From Phyllobacterium sp. 21LDTY02-6 (GTDB lineage: Bacteria; Pseudomonadota; Alphaproteobacteria; Rhizobiales; Rhizobiaceae): a DNA stretch of 64,000 nt. The translations under genes were made by a program, and so were the position numbers. The stretch spans positions 248,001 to 312,000 of the forward strand of contig NZ_JAMJWD020000006.1 in NCBI RefSeq assembly GCF_023554255.2, written 5' to 3'. Positions within the stretch are counted from its first letter, which is position 1, and each line of letters starts with the position of its first letter. Positions 17,175 to 27,656 of the stretch are shown here, in pieces. A model generated the notes under the pieces. It ran no database searches. It had not been told where the DNA came from and saw only the letters and a program-made list of their open reading frames with translations.

Positions 17175-18527
17175 CTATTGCGATGCCGAGATCACCTGCC
17201 GCAGCGCCGACGAGAAGCGCATCTCGATCTCGTCGCGATGGACATGGCGGCCACCCGATACGAGCTTCCTGCCGCGCACCCAGACATCGTCTGGCTTGAC
17301 CGCATTGGCAAAAATCCAGGCATCGAGTGCCGCATCCCCCGCATAGACGTCCGCTACATCGGCGGAAAGGCTGACGAAACTGGCCGGCCTTCCGACTTCA
17401 AGGCCGCTCTCGGCGCCGAGCGCTGTGGTGCCGCCCCGCAATGCACCGTCGAAGAGCGCGCGGCCGGTAGAACCCGCCTGGCCCGCCATGACATTGCGCG
17501 AGCGGTGCAGCAGACGCTGCGAATATTCGAGCTGGCGCAACTCGTCCCCTATGCCGATCAGGACATTGGAATCCGAACCCACGCCATAGGCGCCGCCGGC
17601 GGCGGTGAACGCCGCGCCCGGAAATATCCCGTCGCCGAGATTGGCCTCCGTCACCGGGCAAAGCCCGGCTACCGCGCCGGATTGCGCCATGCGGCGGGTT
17701 TCGTCGGCGGTCATGTGGGTGGCATGGATGAGGCACCAGCCGGCATCGACAGCAACATGATCGAGCAGCCATTCCACCGGCCGTTTATCGGACCAGGCGA
17801 GGCAGTCGTCCACCTCCTTCACCTGCTCGGCGATATGAATATGCTTCGGGCCGTTTCCCGCCAATCGCGTCACCGCGGCAAGCTCGGCTTGCGTCACCGC
17901 GCGCAGGCTATGCGGCGCGACGCCGAGATTGGCTCCCGGCATGTCGCCGATTATCCGTTCACAGCGGGCGTAGAGCTTTTCGAAACTCGCCAGCGAATTG
18001 ACGAAGCGGCGCTGGCCTTCATTCGGGGCGGCGCCGCCGAAGGTGGAATGGGCATAGAATACCGGCAGCAGCGTCAAATCGATGCCGGTCTCGGCCGCCG
18101 CCCCGGCTATCCTCGCCGCCATTTCGGCAATGTCGCCATAGGGGCTTCCATCCAGATCATGGTGGAGATAGTGAAACTCGCCGACCCTGGTGAAGCCGGC
18201 TTCGAGCATTTCCACATAGAGCTGCGCTGCGAAGGCCTGCGCATGGTCCGGCGTCATGGATAGGGCGAAGCGATACATGATATCGCGCCAGCTCCAGAAA
18301 CTGTCCTCCCCCGCCCCGCGGGTTTCCGCCAGCCCGGCCATGCCGCGCTGGAACGCATGGCTGTGAAGGTTCGGCATTCCGGGAATGATGATTTCATGGC
18401 GTTCGTCGGCGGCGGAAGCAACGCCGTCAAGCTCCAGCGACTGGATGCCTCGATCGTCGAACGACACCCGCACATTGCTCTTCCAGCCGGTCGGCGTGAG
18501 GAGAGTCTTTGCAAATACGCTGGCCAT
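17175..18527 (-). CDS. hutF: Formimidoylglutamate deiminase
   Basis: A 450-residue amidohydrolase that deaminates N-formimino-L-glutamate to N-formylglutamate and ammonia, step four of the five-step histidine pathway. The metal motif is PGMPNLHSHAFQRGMAGL near residue 60. A distal HIAEQVKEVDDC segment with the zinc histidine near 230 and a later GSDSN aspartate complete the amidohydrolase core. The start at 18527 is set by CACGGGAGGAACC in front of ATG; a longer frame to 18605 would cross the HutC operator. It is divergent from hutI across an 86-base gap and works with hutG at 21399. Confidence 0.94.
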   Translation of the reverse strand: MASVFAKTLLTPTGWKSNVRVSFDDRGIQSLELDGVASAADERHEIIIPGMPNLHSHAFQRGMAGLAETRGAGEDSFWSWRDIMYRFALSMTPDHAQAFAAQLYVEMLEAGFTRVGEFHYLHHDLDGSPYGDIAEMAARIAGAAAETGIDLTLLPVFYAHSTFGGAAPNEGQRRFVNSLASFEKLYARCERIIGDMPGANLGVAPHSLRAVTQAELAAVTRLAGNGPKHIHIAEQVKEVDDCLAWSDKRPVEWLLDHVAVDAGWCLIHATHMTADETRRMAQSGAVAGLCPVTEANLGDGIFPGAAFTAAGGAYGVGSDSNVLIGIGDELRQLEYSQRLLHRSRNVMAGQAGSTGRALFDGALRGGTTALGAESGLEVGRPASFVSLSADVADVYAGDAALDAWIFANAVKPDDVWVRGRKLVSGGRHVHRDEIEMRFSSALRQVISASQ

Positions 18528-18569
18528 GGTTCCTCCCGTGACAGAAAAATCGTTTGCGTTGGGTTTAAT

Positions 18570-18583
18570 TATGTCTATACATA
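18570..18583. promoter_or_regulatory. HutC-type operator between hutF and hutI
   Basis: TATGTCTATACATA contains GTCTATAC, an exact fit to the GTMTAKAC core of HutC-subfamily GntR operators, with TAT/ATA extensions making a near-complete 14-base palindrome. It is central to the divergent hutF/hutI promoter region. A HutC regulator is encoded at 24469 at the end of the same locus, with urocanate as the usual inducer in the family. Confidence 0.75.
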
Positions 18584-18613
18584 TTGGAGGGAGAAGGAAA
18601 GGCACAAAGCTCG

Positions 18614-19864
18614 ATGGGTGGAGAGAATAATAGCGCAGATCCTGAGGTGGTTCCGGGACATTTGTGGCTGGGCGCCCGCCTTGCCACGCTCGAAGAGGGC
18701 AATGCCGAACCGATAGAAGACGGAGCCTTGCTGGTCAGGAACGGCGTGATCGCGTTCGCCGGGCCAAGGGCTGAGCTACCGGCCGATCTCGCCAAGGACG
18801 CTGCCATCACCGATGTGCAGGGCCGCCTCATCACCCCCGCCTTCATCGACTGCCACACCCACCTCGTCTATGGCGGCAACCGCGCACGCGAATTCGAGAT
18901 GCGGCTGGACGGCGCCAGCTATGAGGAGATCGCCCGCGCCGGCGGCGGCATCGTCTCTTCCGTCAAGGCCACGAACGAACTCGATGACGACGCGCTGACG
19001 GCCCAGGCCCTTCCGAGACTGGACGCGCTCCTGGCCGAAGGTGTCTCGACGGTCGAGATAAAGTCCGGCTACGGGCTCAACATCGAAGCCGAATTGAAGA
19101 TGCTTCGCGTGGCGCGTGGCCTGGCGCGGCATCGGCCGGTGCGCATAGTGACGAGCTATCTCGCCGCGCACGCCACGCCCCGCGAATATAAGGGAAGAGC
19201 GGACGACTATATCGCCGAAGTCGTCATCCCCGGCCTGACTGCTGCGCATGCGCAAGGTCTGGTCGACGCGGTCGACGGTTTCTGCGAAGGCATTGCATTC
19301 TCGACGGAGCAGATTGCGCGGGTATTCGACGAGGCGGCAAGGCTCGGCCTGCCGGTCAAGCTTCACGCCGAACAGCTCTCCAACCTTGGCGGCGCAAAGC
19401 TTGCCGCTTCCCATGGTGCACTCTCCGCCGACCACCTCGAATATCTGGATGATGAGGGCGCGCGCGCATTGGCGGATGCCGGAACCGTCGCCGTCCTGCT
19501 TCCGGGCGCCTTCTATGCGCTGCGCGAGGAGCGGGCCCCGCCGGTAGCGGCGCTGAGAAATGCCGGCGCGCGCATTGCCATCGCCACCGACAGCAACCCG
19601 GGAACATCCCCCCTCACCTCGCTTCTCCTGACGATGAACATGGCCTGCACGCTGTTCGGCCTGACCGTGGCGGAAGCACTGGCCGGGGTGACCCGCGAGG
19701 CGGCACGGGCGCTCCGCATTCTCGATCGGACAGGCACGCTCACAACGGGAAAATCCGCGGATTTCGCGGTCTGGAATGTCGAGCAGCCGGCAGAGCTTGC
19801 CTATCGGATCGGCTTCAATCCCCTGCATGAACGGATATTTCAAGGAAAGACGACCAACAGATGA
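18614..19864 (+). CDS. hutI: Imidazolonepropionase
   Basis: A 416-residue amidohydrolase that opens imidazolone-5-propionate to formiminoglutamate, step three of histidine degradation. The metal-binding motif [14 protein letters not shown] is near residue 80, later histidines sit in KLHAEQ and SADHLEY, and the conserved aspartate is in [14 protein letters not shown] 18614 is preferred. A TTG ten codons upstream (18584) overlaps the purine-rich ribosome-binding stretch GGAGGGAGAAGGAAAGG. It overlaps hutH by four bases and leads the hutIHGUDC operon. Confidence 0.94.
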   Translation: MGGENNSADPEVVPGHLWLGARLATLEEGNAEPIEDGALLVRNGVIAFAGPRAELPADLAKDAAITDVQGRLITPAFIDCHTHLVYGGNRAREFEMRLDGASYEEIARAGGGIVSSVKATNELDDDALTAQALPRLDALLAEGVSTVEIKSGYGLNIEAELKMLRVARGLARHRPVRIVTSYLAAHATPREYKGRADDYIAEVVIPGLTAAHAQGLVDAVDGFCEGIAFSTEQIARVFDEAARLGLPVKLHAEQLSNLGGAKLAASHGALSADHLEYLDDEGARALADAGTVAVLLPGAFYALREERAPPVAALRNAGARIAIATDSNPGTSPLTSLLLTMNMACTLFGLTVAEALAGVTREAARALRILDRTGTLTTGKSADFAVWNVEQPAELAYRIGFNPLHERIFQGKTTNR

Positions 19865-21402
19865 CCGTCACACTTCAACCCGGCAATGTCCCGCTGGCTG
19901 TTCTTGCCGAGCTCTACTGGACCGGCGCTCCCGCCCGGCTCGATACTGCCTGCCATGCCGGCGTCAAAGCTGCCGCGCGCCGTATCGCCGAGATCGCCGC
20001 GGGGAACGCCCCCGTCTATGGCATCAATACCGGCTTCGGCAAGCTGGCTTCGATCAAGATCGAGGCTGCGGATGTCGCAACGCTTCAGCGCAACCTCATT
20101 CTCTCGCATTGCTGCGGCGTCGGCCAGCCGCTGACGGAAAATATCGTGCGGCTGATCATGGTGCTCAAGCTGATCTCCCTTGGCCGCGGCGCTTCCGGCG
20201 TCCGTATGGAACTGATCCGGCTGATCGAAGACATGCTTTCGAAGGGTGTCATTCCCGTCATACCCGAGAAGGGTTCGGTTGGTGCATCCGGCGATCTGGC
20301 GCCGCTGGCCCACATGGCCGCCGCGATGATCGGCGAAGGCGAAGTCGTCGTGGAGGGCGCCCGCATGGCAGCGCGCGACGGTCTCGCCAGGGCTGGCCTC
20401 ACGCCGGTGGTGCTTGCCGCAAAAGAGGGTCTGGCTCTGATCAACGGCACGCAGGTTTCGACGGCATTGGCGCTGGCGGGCCTGTTCCGCGCCCATCGTG
20501 CCGCACAGTCGGCACTGATCACCGGCGCCTTGTCGACCGATGCGGCGATGGGTTCGTCGGCGCCGTTCGAAGCCGAAATCCACACATTGCGCGGACATCG
20601 CGGCCAGATCGACACTGGCGCGGCGTTGCGGCGTCTCCTCGAAGGTTCGCCGATCCGCGCCAGCCATGTCGAAGGCGACGAGCGCGTGCAGGACCCCTAT
20701 TGCATTCGCTGCCAGCCGCAGGTCGATGGCGCATGCCTCGATCTGCTGCGAATGGCGGCGCGGACGCTCGAGATCGAAGCCAATGCCGTGACGGACAATC
20801 CGCTCGTCCTCAGCGATGGTGCGGTGGTTTCGGGCGGCAATTTCCACGCCGAGCCCGTTGCTTTCGCCGCCGACCAGATCGCCCTCGCCATCTGCGAGAT
20901 AGGATCGATCGCCCAGCGCCGGATTGCGTTGCTGGTCGATCCGACGCTGTCCTACGGCTTGCCGGCCTTCCTCGCCAAGAAACCCGGGCTGAATTCCGGC
21001 CTGATGATTGCCGAAGTCACCTCCGCCGCGCTCATGTCCGAGAACAAGCAGATGTCCCATCCTGCCTCCGTGGACTCGACGCCGACGTCCGCCAACCAGG
21101 AAGATCATGTCTCCATGGCCTGCCATGGGGCGCGGCGGCTGCTGCAGATGACGGAGAACCTCTTCGCCATCGTCGGCATCGAGGCATTGACCGCGGCACA
21201 GGGTATCGATTTGCGCGCGCCGCTGAAGACGAGCTCGGAGTTGACCAGTGCTCACACTGCGATCCGAAATACAGTGCCGGAGCTCGAGGAAGATCGCTAC
21301 ATGGCGAACGATCTGGCGGCCGCTTCCGAATTGATTGCTTCAGGCGCCCTCAACGCGGCAATATCCTCCGGCATCCTTCCAGAACTGGATACCGCACCAT
21401 GA
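19861..21402 (+). CDS. hutH: Histidine ammonia-lyase
   Basis: A 513-residue enzyme that converts L-histidine to urocanate and ammonia, step one of the pathway. The Ala-Ser-Gly triad that cyclises to the MIO cofactor is at residues 142-144 ([12 protein letters not shown]), with Ser143 in the position known for Pseudomonas HutH. The TDNPL and SAGNFHG-like ([10 protein letters not shown]) segments and a QEDHVSM loop are also present. Length and motifs are standard. It starts in the ATGA overlap with hutI and ends in an ATGA overlap with hutG, indicating translational coupling. Confidence 0.97.
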   Translation: MTVTLQPGNVPLAVLAELYWTGAPARLDTACHAGVKAAARRIAEIAAGNAPVYGINTGFGKLASIKIEAADVATLQRNLILSHCCGVGQPLTENIVRLIMVLKLISLGRGASGVRMELIRLIEDMLSKGVIPVIPEKGSVGASGDLAPLAHMAAAMIGEGEVVVEGARMAARDGLARAGLTPVVLAAKEGLALINGTQVSTALALAGLFRAHRAAQSALITGALSTDAAMGSSAPFEAEIHTLRGHRGQIDTGAALRRLLEGSPIRASHVEGDERVQDPYCIRCQPQVDGACLDLLRMAARTLEIEANAVTDNPLVLSDGAVVSGGNFHAEPVAFAADQIALAICEIGSIAQRRIALLVDPTLSYGLPAFLAKKPGLNSGLMIAEVTSAALMSENKQMSHPASVDSTPTSANQEDHVSMACHGARRLLQMTENLFAIVGIEALTAAQGIDLRAPLKTSSELTSAHTAIRNTVPELEEDRYMANDLAAASELIASGALNAAISSGILPELDTAP

Positions 21403-22202
21403 ATATGGTCGAGACGACACGCGGCTCTTCGCCGATCATCCTCGGATTTCCGCATACGGGCACCTTCGTGCCGGCCGATATCCAGGAGCGGCTCAACGAC
21501 AATGGCAGGCTGCTCGCCGATACGGACTGGCATATCGACAGGCTCTACAGCGACCTTCTTCCGAACGTCACGACGGTGCGGGCGGTATTTCATCGCTATG
21601 TGATCGACGCCAATCGCGATCCGCAAGGCGTCAGCCTCTATCCCGGCCAGAATACGACCGCGCTCATTCCCGAGACGGATTTCGACGGCAAGCCGATCTG
21701 GCGCAGCGGCGAACGGCCCACGGCGGCCGATACCAGAGCGCGCCTTGCGACCTATCATGCGCCCTATCATCAGGCATTGGCGCAGGAGATCGAGCGCGTT
21801 CATGCGGAGCACGGCCTGTGCATTCTCTATGATTGCCACTCCATACGCTCGCATATTCCGTTTCTGTTTCAGGGAAAACTTCCGGATTTCAATATCGGCA
21901 CGAATGAAGGCAAAAGCTGTTCCGCGGAGATCGCCTCCGCCGTCGGCCGCATCGTGTTTGCGGCACGGGGTTATGACGCGGTGATCAATGGCCGCTTCAA
22001 GGGCGGCTGGACCACGCGCCATTACGGCAATCCCGACAAGGGCGTGCACGCCATACAGATGGAGTTGACGCAATCGTCGCATCTCGGCACCGAAGCGCCG
22101 CCCTTCGACTATGACGAGGGCAAGGCGGAACGGCTGCGCCGGCATTTGCGCGACATTCTGGAAATTCTCGAACAGACAGCAATAAAGCTGGGGAGCAGAT
22201 GA
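21399..22202 (+). CDS. hutG: N-formylglutamate deformylase
   Basis: A 267-residue amidohydrolase of the N-formylglutamate amidohydrolase family. It hydrolyses N-formylglutamate to glutamate and formate, the final step of the HutF route. Recognisable blocks are [12 protein letters not shown] near residue 15, a [10 protein letters not shown] segment, and [13 protein letters not shown] near residue 145. The gene overlaps hutH by four bases at its start and hutU by four at its end. A much longer open frame covering it begins inside hutI but is not coding there. Confidence 0.95.
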   Translation: MNMVETTRGSSPIILGFPHTGTFVPADIQERLNDNGRLLADTDWHIDRLYSDLLPNVTTVRAVFHRYVIDANRDPQGVSLYPGQNTTALIPETDFDGKPIWRSGERPTAADTRARLATYHAPYHQALAQEIERVHAEHGLCILYDCHSIRSHIPFLFQGKLPDFNIGTNEGKSCSAEIASAVGRIVFAARGYDAVINGRFKGGWTTRHYGNPDKGVHAIQMELTQSSHLGTEAPPFDYDEGKAERLRRHLRDILEILEQTAIKLGSR

Positions 22203-23872
22203 TGAACAATCCACGGCACAATATTCGCGAGATCCGCAGCCCGCGCGGCTCCGAGCTCAATGCGAAAACCTGGATGACCGAAGCGCCGCTGCGCATGTTG
22301 ATGAACAATCTCGACCCGGATGTGGCGGAGAATCCCAATGAACTCGTCGTCTATGGCGGTATCGGCCGGGCCGCGCGGACCTGGGACGATTTCGACAAGA
22401 TCGTTTCGACGTTGAAGAACCTCAACGAGGACGAGACGCTTCTGGTGCAATCCGGGAAGCCGGTCGGCGTGTTCAAGACCCATTCGAACGCGCCACGCGT
22501 GCTCATCGCCAATTCCAACCTCGTGCCGCATTGGGCGACATGGGATCACTTCAACGAGCTCGATAAGAAGGGCCTGGCGATGTATGGCCAGATGACCGCC
22601 GGCTCGTGGATCTATATCGGCACCCAGGGCATCGTACAGGGAACCTACGAAACCTTCGTCGAAGCCGGACGCCAGCATTATGGCGGCAATCTCCAGGGAA
22701 AGTGGATATTGACCGGCGGCCTTGGCGGCATGGGCGGCGCCCAGCCGCTTGCCGCGGTGATGGCAGGCGCATGCTGTCTCGCGGTCGAATGCAATCCCGA
22801 TTCCATCGATTTCCGGTTGCGCACCCGCTATCTGGACGCCAAGGCATCGACCATCGACGAAGCATTGGAAATGATCGACCGATGGACAAAGGCCGGCGAG
22901 GCCAAGTCGGTCGGCCTGCTCGGCAACGCGGCCGAGATCCTGCCTGAACTCGTAAGGCGGGGCGTGCGCCCGGACATCGTGACGGACCAGACCTCGGCCC
23001 ACGATCCGATCAACGGCTATCTGCCGAAAGGCTGGACACTGGCGGAGTGGCGGCAGAAGCGCGAAAGCGACCCGAAGGCGGTCGAGCGGGCGGCGCGCGC
23101 TTCCATGCGGGAACATGTGGAGGCGATGATCGCCTTCTGGAACCAGGGCATTCCGACGCTCGACTACGGCAATAATATCCGCCAGGTCGCCAAGGATGAG
23201 GGACTGGAGAACGCCTTCGCCTTTCCGGGCTTCGTTCCGGCCTATATCAGGCCGCTGTTCTGCCGCGGCATAGGACCGTTCCGCTGGGCGGCACTGTCCG
23301 GCGACCCGGAGGATATCTACAAGACCGACGCCAAGGTCCGCGAACTGACGCCGGGGAATACCCATCTGCACAATTGGCTGGACATGGCGCGCGAGCGGAT
23401 ATCGTTCCAGGGATTGCCGGCGCGTATCTGCTGGGTCGGTCTCGGCGACAGGCACCGCCTGGGCCTTGCCTTCAACGAGATGGTCCGCAATGGCGAATTG
23501 AAGGCGCCGATCGTGATCGGACGGGACCATCTGGATTCGGGTTCGGTTGCCTCGCCCAACAGGGAGACGGAAGCCATGCACGACGGTTCCGACGCCGTGT
23601 CCGACTGGCCATTGCTGAACGCCCTCCTCAATACCGCATCCGGCGCGACATGGGTTTCCCTGCATCACGGCGGTGGTGTCGGCATGGGGTATTCCCAGCA
23701 TTCCGGCATGGTCATCTGCTGCGACGGGACCGACGATGCCGCCGAGCGCATCGGCCGCGTGCTCTGGAACGATCCCGCAACTGGCGTGATGCGTCACGCG
23801 GATGCCGGTTATGAAATCGCGATCGAATGCGCCAGGGACAAGGGCCTCAACCTGCCCGGCATACTCGGCTGA
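22199..23872 (+). CDS. hutU: Urocanate hydratase
   Basis: A 557-residue NAD-dependent urocanase that converts urocanate to imidazolone propionate, step two of the pathway. The NAD-binding glycine motif is [15 protein letters not shown] near residue 180. The catalytic cysteine is Cys411 in [13 protein letters not shown], equivalent to the Pseudomonas Cys410. The C-terminal [15 protein letters not shown] block is intact. Length is standard. It overlaps hutG and hutD by a few bases each. Confidence 0.97.
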   Translation: MMNNPRHNIREIRSPRGSELNAKTWMTEAPLRMLMNNLDPDVAENPNELVVYGGIGRAARTWDDFDKIVSTLKNLNEDETLLVQSGKPVGVFKTHSNAPRVLIANSNLVPHWATWDHFNELDKKGLAMYGQMTAGSWIYIGTQGIVQGTYETFVEAGRQHYGGNLQGKWILTGGLGGMGGAQPLAAVMAGACCLAVECNPDSIDFRLRTRYLDAKASTIDEALEMIDRWTKAGEAKSVGLLGNAAEILPELVRRGVRPDIVTDQTSAHDPINGYLPKGWTLAEWRQKRESDPKAVERAARASMREHVEAMIAFWNQGIPTLDYGNNIRQVAKDEGLENAFAFPGFVPAYIRPLFCRGIGPFRWAALSGDPEDIYKTDAKVRELTPGNTHLHNWLDMARERISFQGLPARICWVGLGDRHRLGLAFNEMVRNGELKAPIVIGRDHLDSGSVASPNRETEAMHDGSDAVSDWPLLNALLNTASGATWVSLHHGGGVGMGYSQHSGMVICCDGTDDAAERIGRVLWNDPATGVMRHADAGYEIAIECARDKGLNLPGILG

Positions 23873-24459
23873 TGAGGATATTTCGGTCCAGCACCTATCG
23901 GCAGACGCCGTGGAAGAACGGCGGCGGTGTCACGACCGAGATCATCGTGTTCCCGGAAGGGGCGGCCTTGAGCGATTTCGACTGGCGGGTCAGCATGGCG
24001 CAGGTGTCGTCGGACGGCGCCTTTTCCGAGTTCGTCGGGATCGATCGCACCCTGACCGTCATCGAGGGTGCCGCGATGACGCTTCATTTCGGCGAGCAGC
24101 GGAAAGTGCGTCTGTCGCCCGCTTCTCCCCCTTTCGACTTCCCGGGTGACGTCCGCGTGGATGCCGTCCTCGAGGGTGAAGCCCTGACCGACTTGAACGT
24201 GATGACCCGCCGCGGCCGCTGGAGCCACGATGTGACGAAAATCGGCGGCAATGAGCGCCATGCGGTTCGGACAAACGCAAATTGCGTCGTCCTGTTCTGC
24301 AGCGGCGGAGCCGTGACGGTCGAGGTCACCGGGCATAATGCGGCACTGCTCGAAAAACACGACGCGGTTCTATATGACGCGAAAGGCGGGGAATTGGAGC
24401 TTGCCTGCCATGGCTCCGGCGACGCCCTGCTCATCGAGCTTTACAAGCAGTCGGCCTGA
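23872..24459 (+). CDS. hutD: HutD family protein
   Basis: A 195-residue cupin-like protein that accompanies histidine utilisation operons. The hallmark N-terminus is STYRQTPWKNGGGVTTEI, followed by SDFDWRVSMAQV and FSEFVGIDRTLTVIEG. In Pseudomonas, HutD is thought to limit hut expression, possibly by binding an intermediate; its biochemical role is not settled. The ATG at 23872 overlaps the hutU stop. A longer frame from 23827 lies within hutU coding and is not used. Confidence 0.93.
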   Translation: MRIFRSSTYRQTPWKNGGGVTTEIIVFPEGAALSDFDWRVSMAQVSSDGAFSEFVGIDRTLTVIEGAAMTLHFGEQRKVRLSPASPPFDFPGDVRVDAVLEGEALTDLNVMTRRGRWSHDVTKIGGNERHAVRTNANCVVLFCSGGAVTVEVTGHNAALLEKHDAVLYDAKGGELELACHGSGDALLIELYKQSA

Positions 24460-24468
24460 GGATCTGCA

Positions 24469-25224
24469 GTGGAAAACCTGAAGCGTGAACCAGCGACGGA
24501 TGCGGACAGCGCCAAGGGGCAGCTTTCCGCGCGTATCAGGCAGGATATCGAACGCAAGATAATGTCTGGCGAATGGCCGCCCGGAAAGCGCATACCGATC
24601 GAGCGGGAATTGATGATCGAATATGATTGCGCCCGGATGACGGTGAACAAGGCGCTCTCGGCGCTTGCGGTGGCCGGGCTGATCGAAAGGCGCCGGAGGG
24701 CGGGAAGCTTCGTTTCCCGGCCCTTGTCGCAAGCCGCCGTGATAGAGATTTCCGATGTGAGGGCGGAGGTCGAGGCAACGGGCCAGGTCTACACTCTTGA
24801 AGTGCTTTCCCACCGGCAGCGCACCAGCACCCGCATGGACATGAAGCGGCTGGACGTGGAGCGGCCGCGCCCGATACTGGCGATTGCCTGCAGGCACTGG
24901 TCCGGCCAGCGCGTGCATTCCTTCGAAGACCGTCTCATCGATCTTTCGAACGTTCCCGAGGTTGCGGCTGTGGCCTTCGACAGCGAGCCGCCCGGCACGT
25001 GGCTGCGGACGCACGTACCATGGTCGGAAGCGGAGAACCGGATTACCGCGCTCAATGCCGATGCCGACCTCGCCGCAAAGCTCCTGCTGAAGGAAGGTTC
25101 CGCCTGCCTTCAGGTGGAACGCTCGACCTGGCGTGACGACCGCCCGATCACCAATGTGCGCATGATCTATCCCGGCGATTCATACCGGCTCGTCGCGCAT
25201 TTCAGCCCGAAAGGCGCGGGCTAG
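24469..25224 (+). CDS. hutC: Histidine utilisation repressor, GntR/HutC family
   Basis: A 251-residue repressor with a GntR winged helix at residues about 18-82 (PPGKRIPIERELMIEYDCARMTVNKAL) and a UTRA effector domain at 105-245. Urocanate is the effector known for the family. It starts with GTG 24469 ahead of a GAGGATCT ribosome site, ten bases after hutD. It probably binds the 18570-18583 operator and so controls both hutF and the hutIHGUDC operon, including itself. Confidence 0.92.
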   Translation: MENLKREPATDADSAKGQLSARIRQDIERKIMSGEWPPGKRIPIERELMIEYDCARMTVNKALSALAVAGLIERRRRAGSFVSRPLSQAAVIEISDVRAEVEATGQVYTLEVLSHRQRTSTRMDMKRLDVERPRPILAIACRHWSGQRVHSFEDRLIDLSNVPEVAAVAFDSEPPGTWLRTHVPWSEAENRITALNADADLAAKLLLKEGSACLQVERSTWRDDRPITNVRMIYPGDSYRLVAHFSPKGAG

Positions 25225-25279
25225 CAATAGCGCCACCTGCGGCCGAAATCCGTGCCGATATTTCCGCTTGTCATCGACG

Positions 25280-25299
25280 TGTAATAAACGGACATTACA
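25280..25299. promoter_or_regulatory. LacI-type operator upstream of the Pot/Afu-type ABC operon
   Basis: TGTAAT at 25280-25285 and ATTACA at 25294-25299 form a 20-base palindrome with CG exactly at its centre (25289-25290), the layout typical of LacI-family operators. It sits 36-55 bases before the ATPase start at 25335. A LacI-type regulator is encoded as the fifth gene of this operon (29340). Confidence 0.6.
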
Positions 25300-25334
25300 A
25301 GAAAAAATGCACAGCTGCGCAAGTGGGGGCGGAA

Positions 25335-26465
25335 ATGGATGCGGGAGCTTTCCTCAGTATCGAGGATATCAGTGTCGGCTATGGGCCGACAACGGTACTG
25401 GACGGCTTGAATCTTGCCATAGGCAAGGGCGAATTCGTGGCGCTCCTCGGCTCGTCGGGGTGCGGCAAGACCACCCTGCTGCGGACCATTGCCGGCTTTG
25501 CCAGGCCAGCGAAAGGAGCAATCCGGGTCGCTGACCGAAACGTGACCCACCTCCCCCCGGACAAGCGCGGAATGGCACTGGTATTCCAATCCTACGCCCT
25601 CTGGCCGCATATGACCGTAACCCAGAACATGGCCTATGGGTTGAAGCTGCAAGGCCGCGGTCGGCAGGAGATCACGTCGCGCATCGGCGAACTGCAAGGC
25701 TTGCTCGGCCTATCCGGGCTGGGCGACCGGAAGCCGGCCCAGCTATCCGGCGGACAGAGGCAGCGCGTCGCGCTTGGTCGTGCGCTGGCGATCGATCCGG
25801 AAATATTGCTGCTGGATGAGCCCTTGTCCAATCTCGACGCCCGGATCCGACTGACGGTGCGCCATGAAATCCGCGCGCTGCAGAAGCGGCTGGGTATCAC
25901 CGCCGTCCACGTGACGCATGATCGCGAGGAAGCCATGGTGATGGCGGATCGCATCGTCGTGATGAACCGCGGCCGGATCGAACAGCAGGGCACGCCCGAG
26001 GACGTCTATAACCGCCCTGCTTCGCCTTTCGTGGCCGCATTCATGGGCGCGGAGAACCTCCTCGACATGGAGGTCAGCGTGGGTCCCCAGCGGATCAATT
26101 TGGCCGGACAGCAAGTCCTTGCGATGCCCCACCATCGGGATCTGAGGAGCGGGCGCGCGGAAATCCGGTTCAGGAGCGAGGCGGCTACCCTGCTTCGGCC
26201 GGGCGAGTCGCCTCCGGCACAGGCCGGCGGGCTTGAACTTGCCGGCGGGCTTGAACTTACAGGTACCGTTGCGAATGTCAGCTATCCCGGCGGACACTTC
26301 CGCCATGGCGTCAGGATCGGCGAGCGGGAAATCCTCGTGGATTCGCCAGCGCCATTCAATCAGGACGAGCACGTGCGAGTATATGTGCCGTCTTCAGCCC
26401 TGTTTATTTTCAATACCAGTACCGATGGGGAGAACGATCGCCAAACAGAAGCGATCAGCAACTAA
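25335..26465 (+). CDS. ABC transporter ATP-binding protein (Pot/Afu type)
   Basis: A 376-residue ATPase of the PotA/FbpC/UgpC group. Walker A GSSGCGKTT is near residue 39, with Q-loop VFQSYALWPHMT, signature LSGGQRQR, Walker B ILLLDEPLSNLD and the H-loop histidine in VHVTHDREEA. A C-terminal OB/TOBE-like domain covers about residues 235-365. Start ATG 25335 is chosen; an in-frame GTG lies four codons upstream. An 18-base perfect tandem duplication (26223-26258) repeats AGGLEL in the C-terminal domain. It is the first gene of an operon continuing through binding protein, two permeases, LacI regulator and phosphodiesterase. Confidence 0.93.
   Translation: MDAGAFLSIEDISVGYGPTTVLDGLNLAIGKGEFVALLGSSGCGKTTLLRTIAGFARPAKGAIRVADRNVTHLPPDKRGMALVFQSYALWPHMTVTQNMAYGLKLQGRGRQEITSRIGELQGLLGLSGLGDRKPAQLSGGQRQRVALGRALAIDPEILLLDEPLSNLDARIRLTVRHEIRALQKRLGITAVHVTHDREEAMVMADRIVVMNRGRIEQQGTPEDVYNRPASPFVAAFMGAENLLDMEVSVGPQRINLAGQQVLAMPHHRDLRSGRAEIRFRSEAATLLRPGESPPAQAGGLELAGGLELTGTVANVSYPGGHFRHGVRIGEREILVDSPAPFNQDEHVRVYVPSSALFIFNTSTDGENDRQTEAISN
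26223..26258. repeat. 18-base perfect tandem duplication inside the ATPase gene
   Basis: GCCGGCGGGCTTGAACTT occurs twice head to tail, at 26223-26240 and 26241-26258. It keeps the reading frame and encodes AGGLEL twice in the linker of the C-terminal domain. It looks like a recent slippage event. Confidence 0.9.
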
Positions 26466-26511
26466 GTTTCCGTAATAGAAGAAGACAGCAATCTTGCTCT
26501 GGAGACCGAAA

Positions 26512-27648
26512 ATGAAAACATTCATCAATACCGGCATTTTACTGGGCCTTGCGATGTCGCCAGCCGCCGCCGCGGACCTCACGGTCCTCACGGCCGGGGA
26601 CCAGAACATGGTCGATTATGTGAACGACTATCTCGGGCCGCTCTTCGAAAAGGAGAATCCCGACGTCAAGGTGCGTGCCGTTGGCACCGGACCCGGCGAC
26701 GCCGGCTCGCAAAAGATCGTGGAGCGCTTCGACGCACAGGCAAAGGCCAATGTGGAGAACTGGGACGCGGACGTGGCCGTGGTGCACGAGAAGTTCGCCG
26801 GCCCGATGGTCAAGGCCGGTTATCTCGAAGCCTATCGCTCGAAGATACCGTCCGGCGAAATGGTGACGAGCGACAAGGCCAGGATGGCGCTCGGCACCAA
26901 TGTCGATGGCTATGTCATGCCGATGTTCTCGAGCCAGACGGCAATCGCCTACAATCCGGCCCTGATCCCGAACCCGCCGAAGACCTATGCGGAACTGGCC
27001 GAGTGGGCCAGGCAGAACCCCAAGCAGTTCGGCTATAACGGGATCAAGGGCGGCGCCTCCGGCGTCAGCTTCGTCATGGGCTGGATCTATGCTTTTGGCG
27101 ATGGCGACGCCAACAAGCTTATGAACGGACCGTTCGAAGAAGCCGAAACCCGAAAATGGGACAAGGCTTTCGCGCAATTGAAGGAATTCAGCACGAATGC
27201 GACCCTGACGCCCGGCAATGCCGGCACGCTCGACATGTTGAGCCGCGGCGAGATCGCAATGGGCCCGGTCTGGGTGGACATGTTCTATTCCTGGCAGGCC
27301 GACGGAAAACTGCCGCCGGAAATGAAGCTTTTCCTGCCGGAGCCGGGGATGCCGGGCCAGCCCATGCACTATGTCATTCCAGCCAAGAGCCCGAACCAGG
27401 AGATCGCGCGGAAATTCGTGGCCTTGGCGACGAGCCCCAAGGTGCAGGCCGAAGGCATCGTCAAACGCTTCAACTGGTATCCGGGAATCGACGCCAAATT
27501 CGTCCAGCCCGAACTGGACAAAGCGAGCTGGGATAAGCTGTTCGTCGATATTTCCCCCGACGACCTTGCAACCAAGGCGAAGCCCTTTCCCATCGCTCCC
27601 TATAATTCGGCTATACTGGAAGCCTATGAAAAGAATGTAGCCAACTAA
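26512..27648 (+). CDS. Extracellular solute-binding protein (family 1, Pot/Afu type)
   Basis: A 378-residue periplasmic binding protein. The signal peptide MKTFINTGILLGLAMSPAAAA is cleaved near residue 21. CTGGAG precedes the ATG at 26512; six extra codons upstream from 26494 lack a ribosome site. The mature fold shows the family features TAIAYNPALIPNPPKTYAEL and GPVWVDMFYSWQ. Related proteins bind polyamines, ferric iron, phosphonates or sugar phosphates. The linked phosphodiesterase suggests a phosphodiester-containing ligand, which is inference. Confidence 0.92.
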   Translation: MKTFINTGILLGLAMSPAAAADLTVLTAGDQNMVDYVNDYLGPLFEKENPDVKVRAVGTGPGDAGSQKIVERFDAQAKANVENWDADVAVVHEKFAGPMVKAGYLEAYRSKIPSGEMVTSDKARMALGTNVDGYVMPMFSSQTAIAYNPALIPNPPKTYAELAEWARQNPKQFGYNGIKGGASGVSFVMGWIYAFGDGDANKLMNGPFEEAETRKWDKAFAQLKEFSTNATLTPGNAGTLDMLSRGEIAMGPVWVDMFYSWQADGKLPPEMKLFLPEPGMPGQPMHYVIPAKSPNQEIARKFVALATSPKVQAEGIVKRFNWYPGIDAKFVQPELDKASWDKLFVDISPDDLATKAKPFPIAPYNSAILEAYEKNVAN

Positions 27649-27656
27649 TGAAATGC

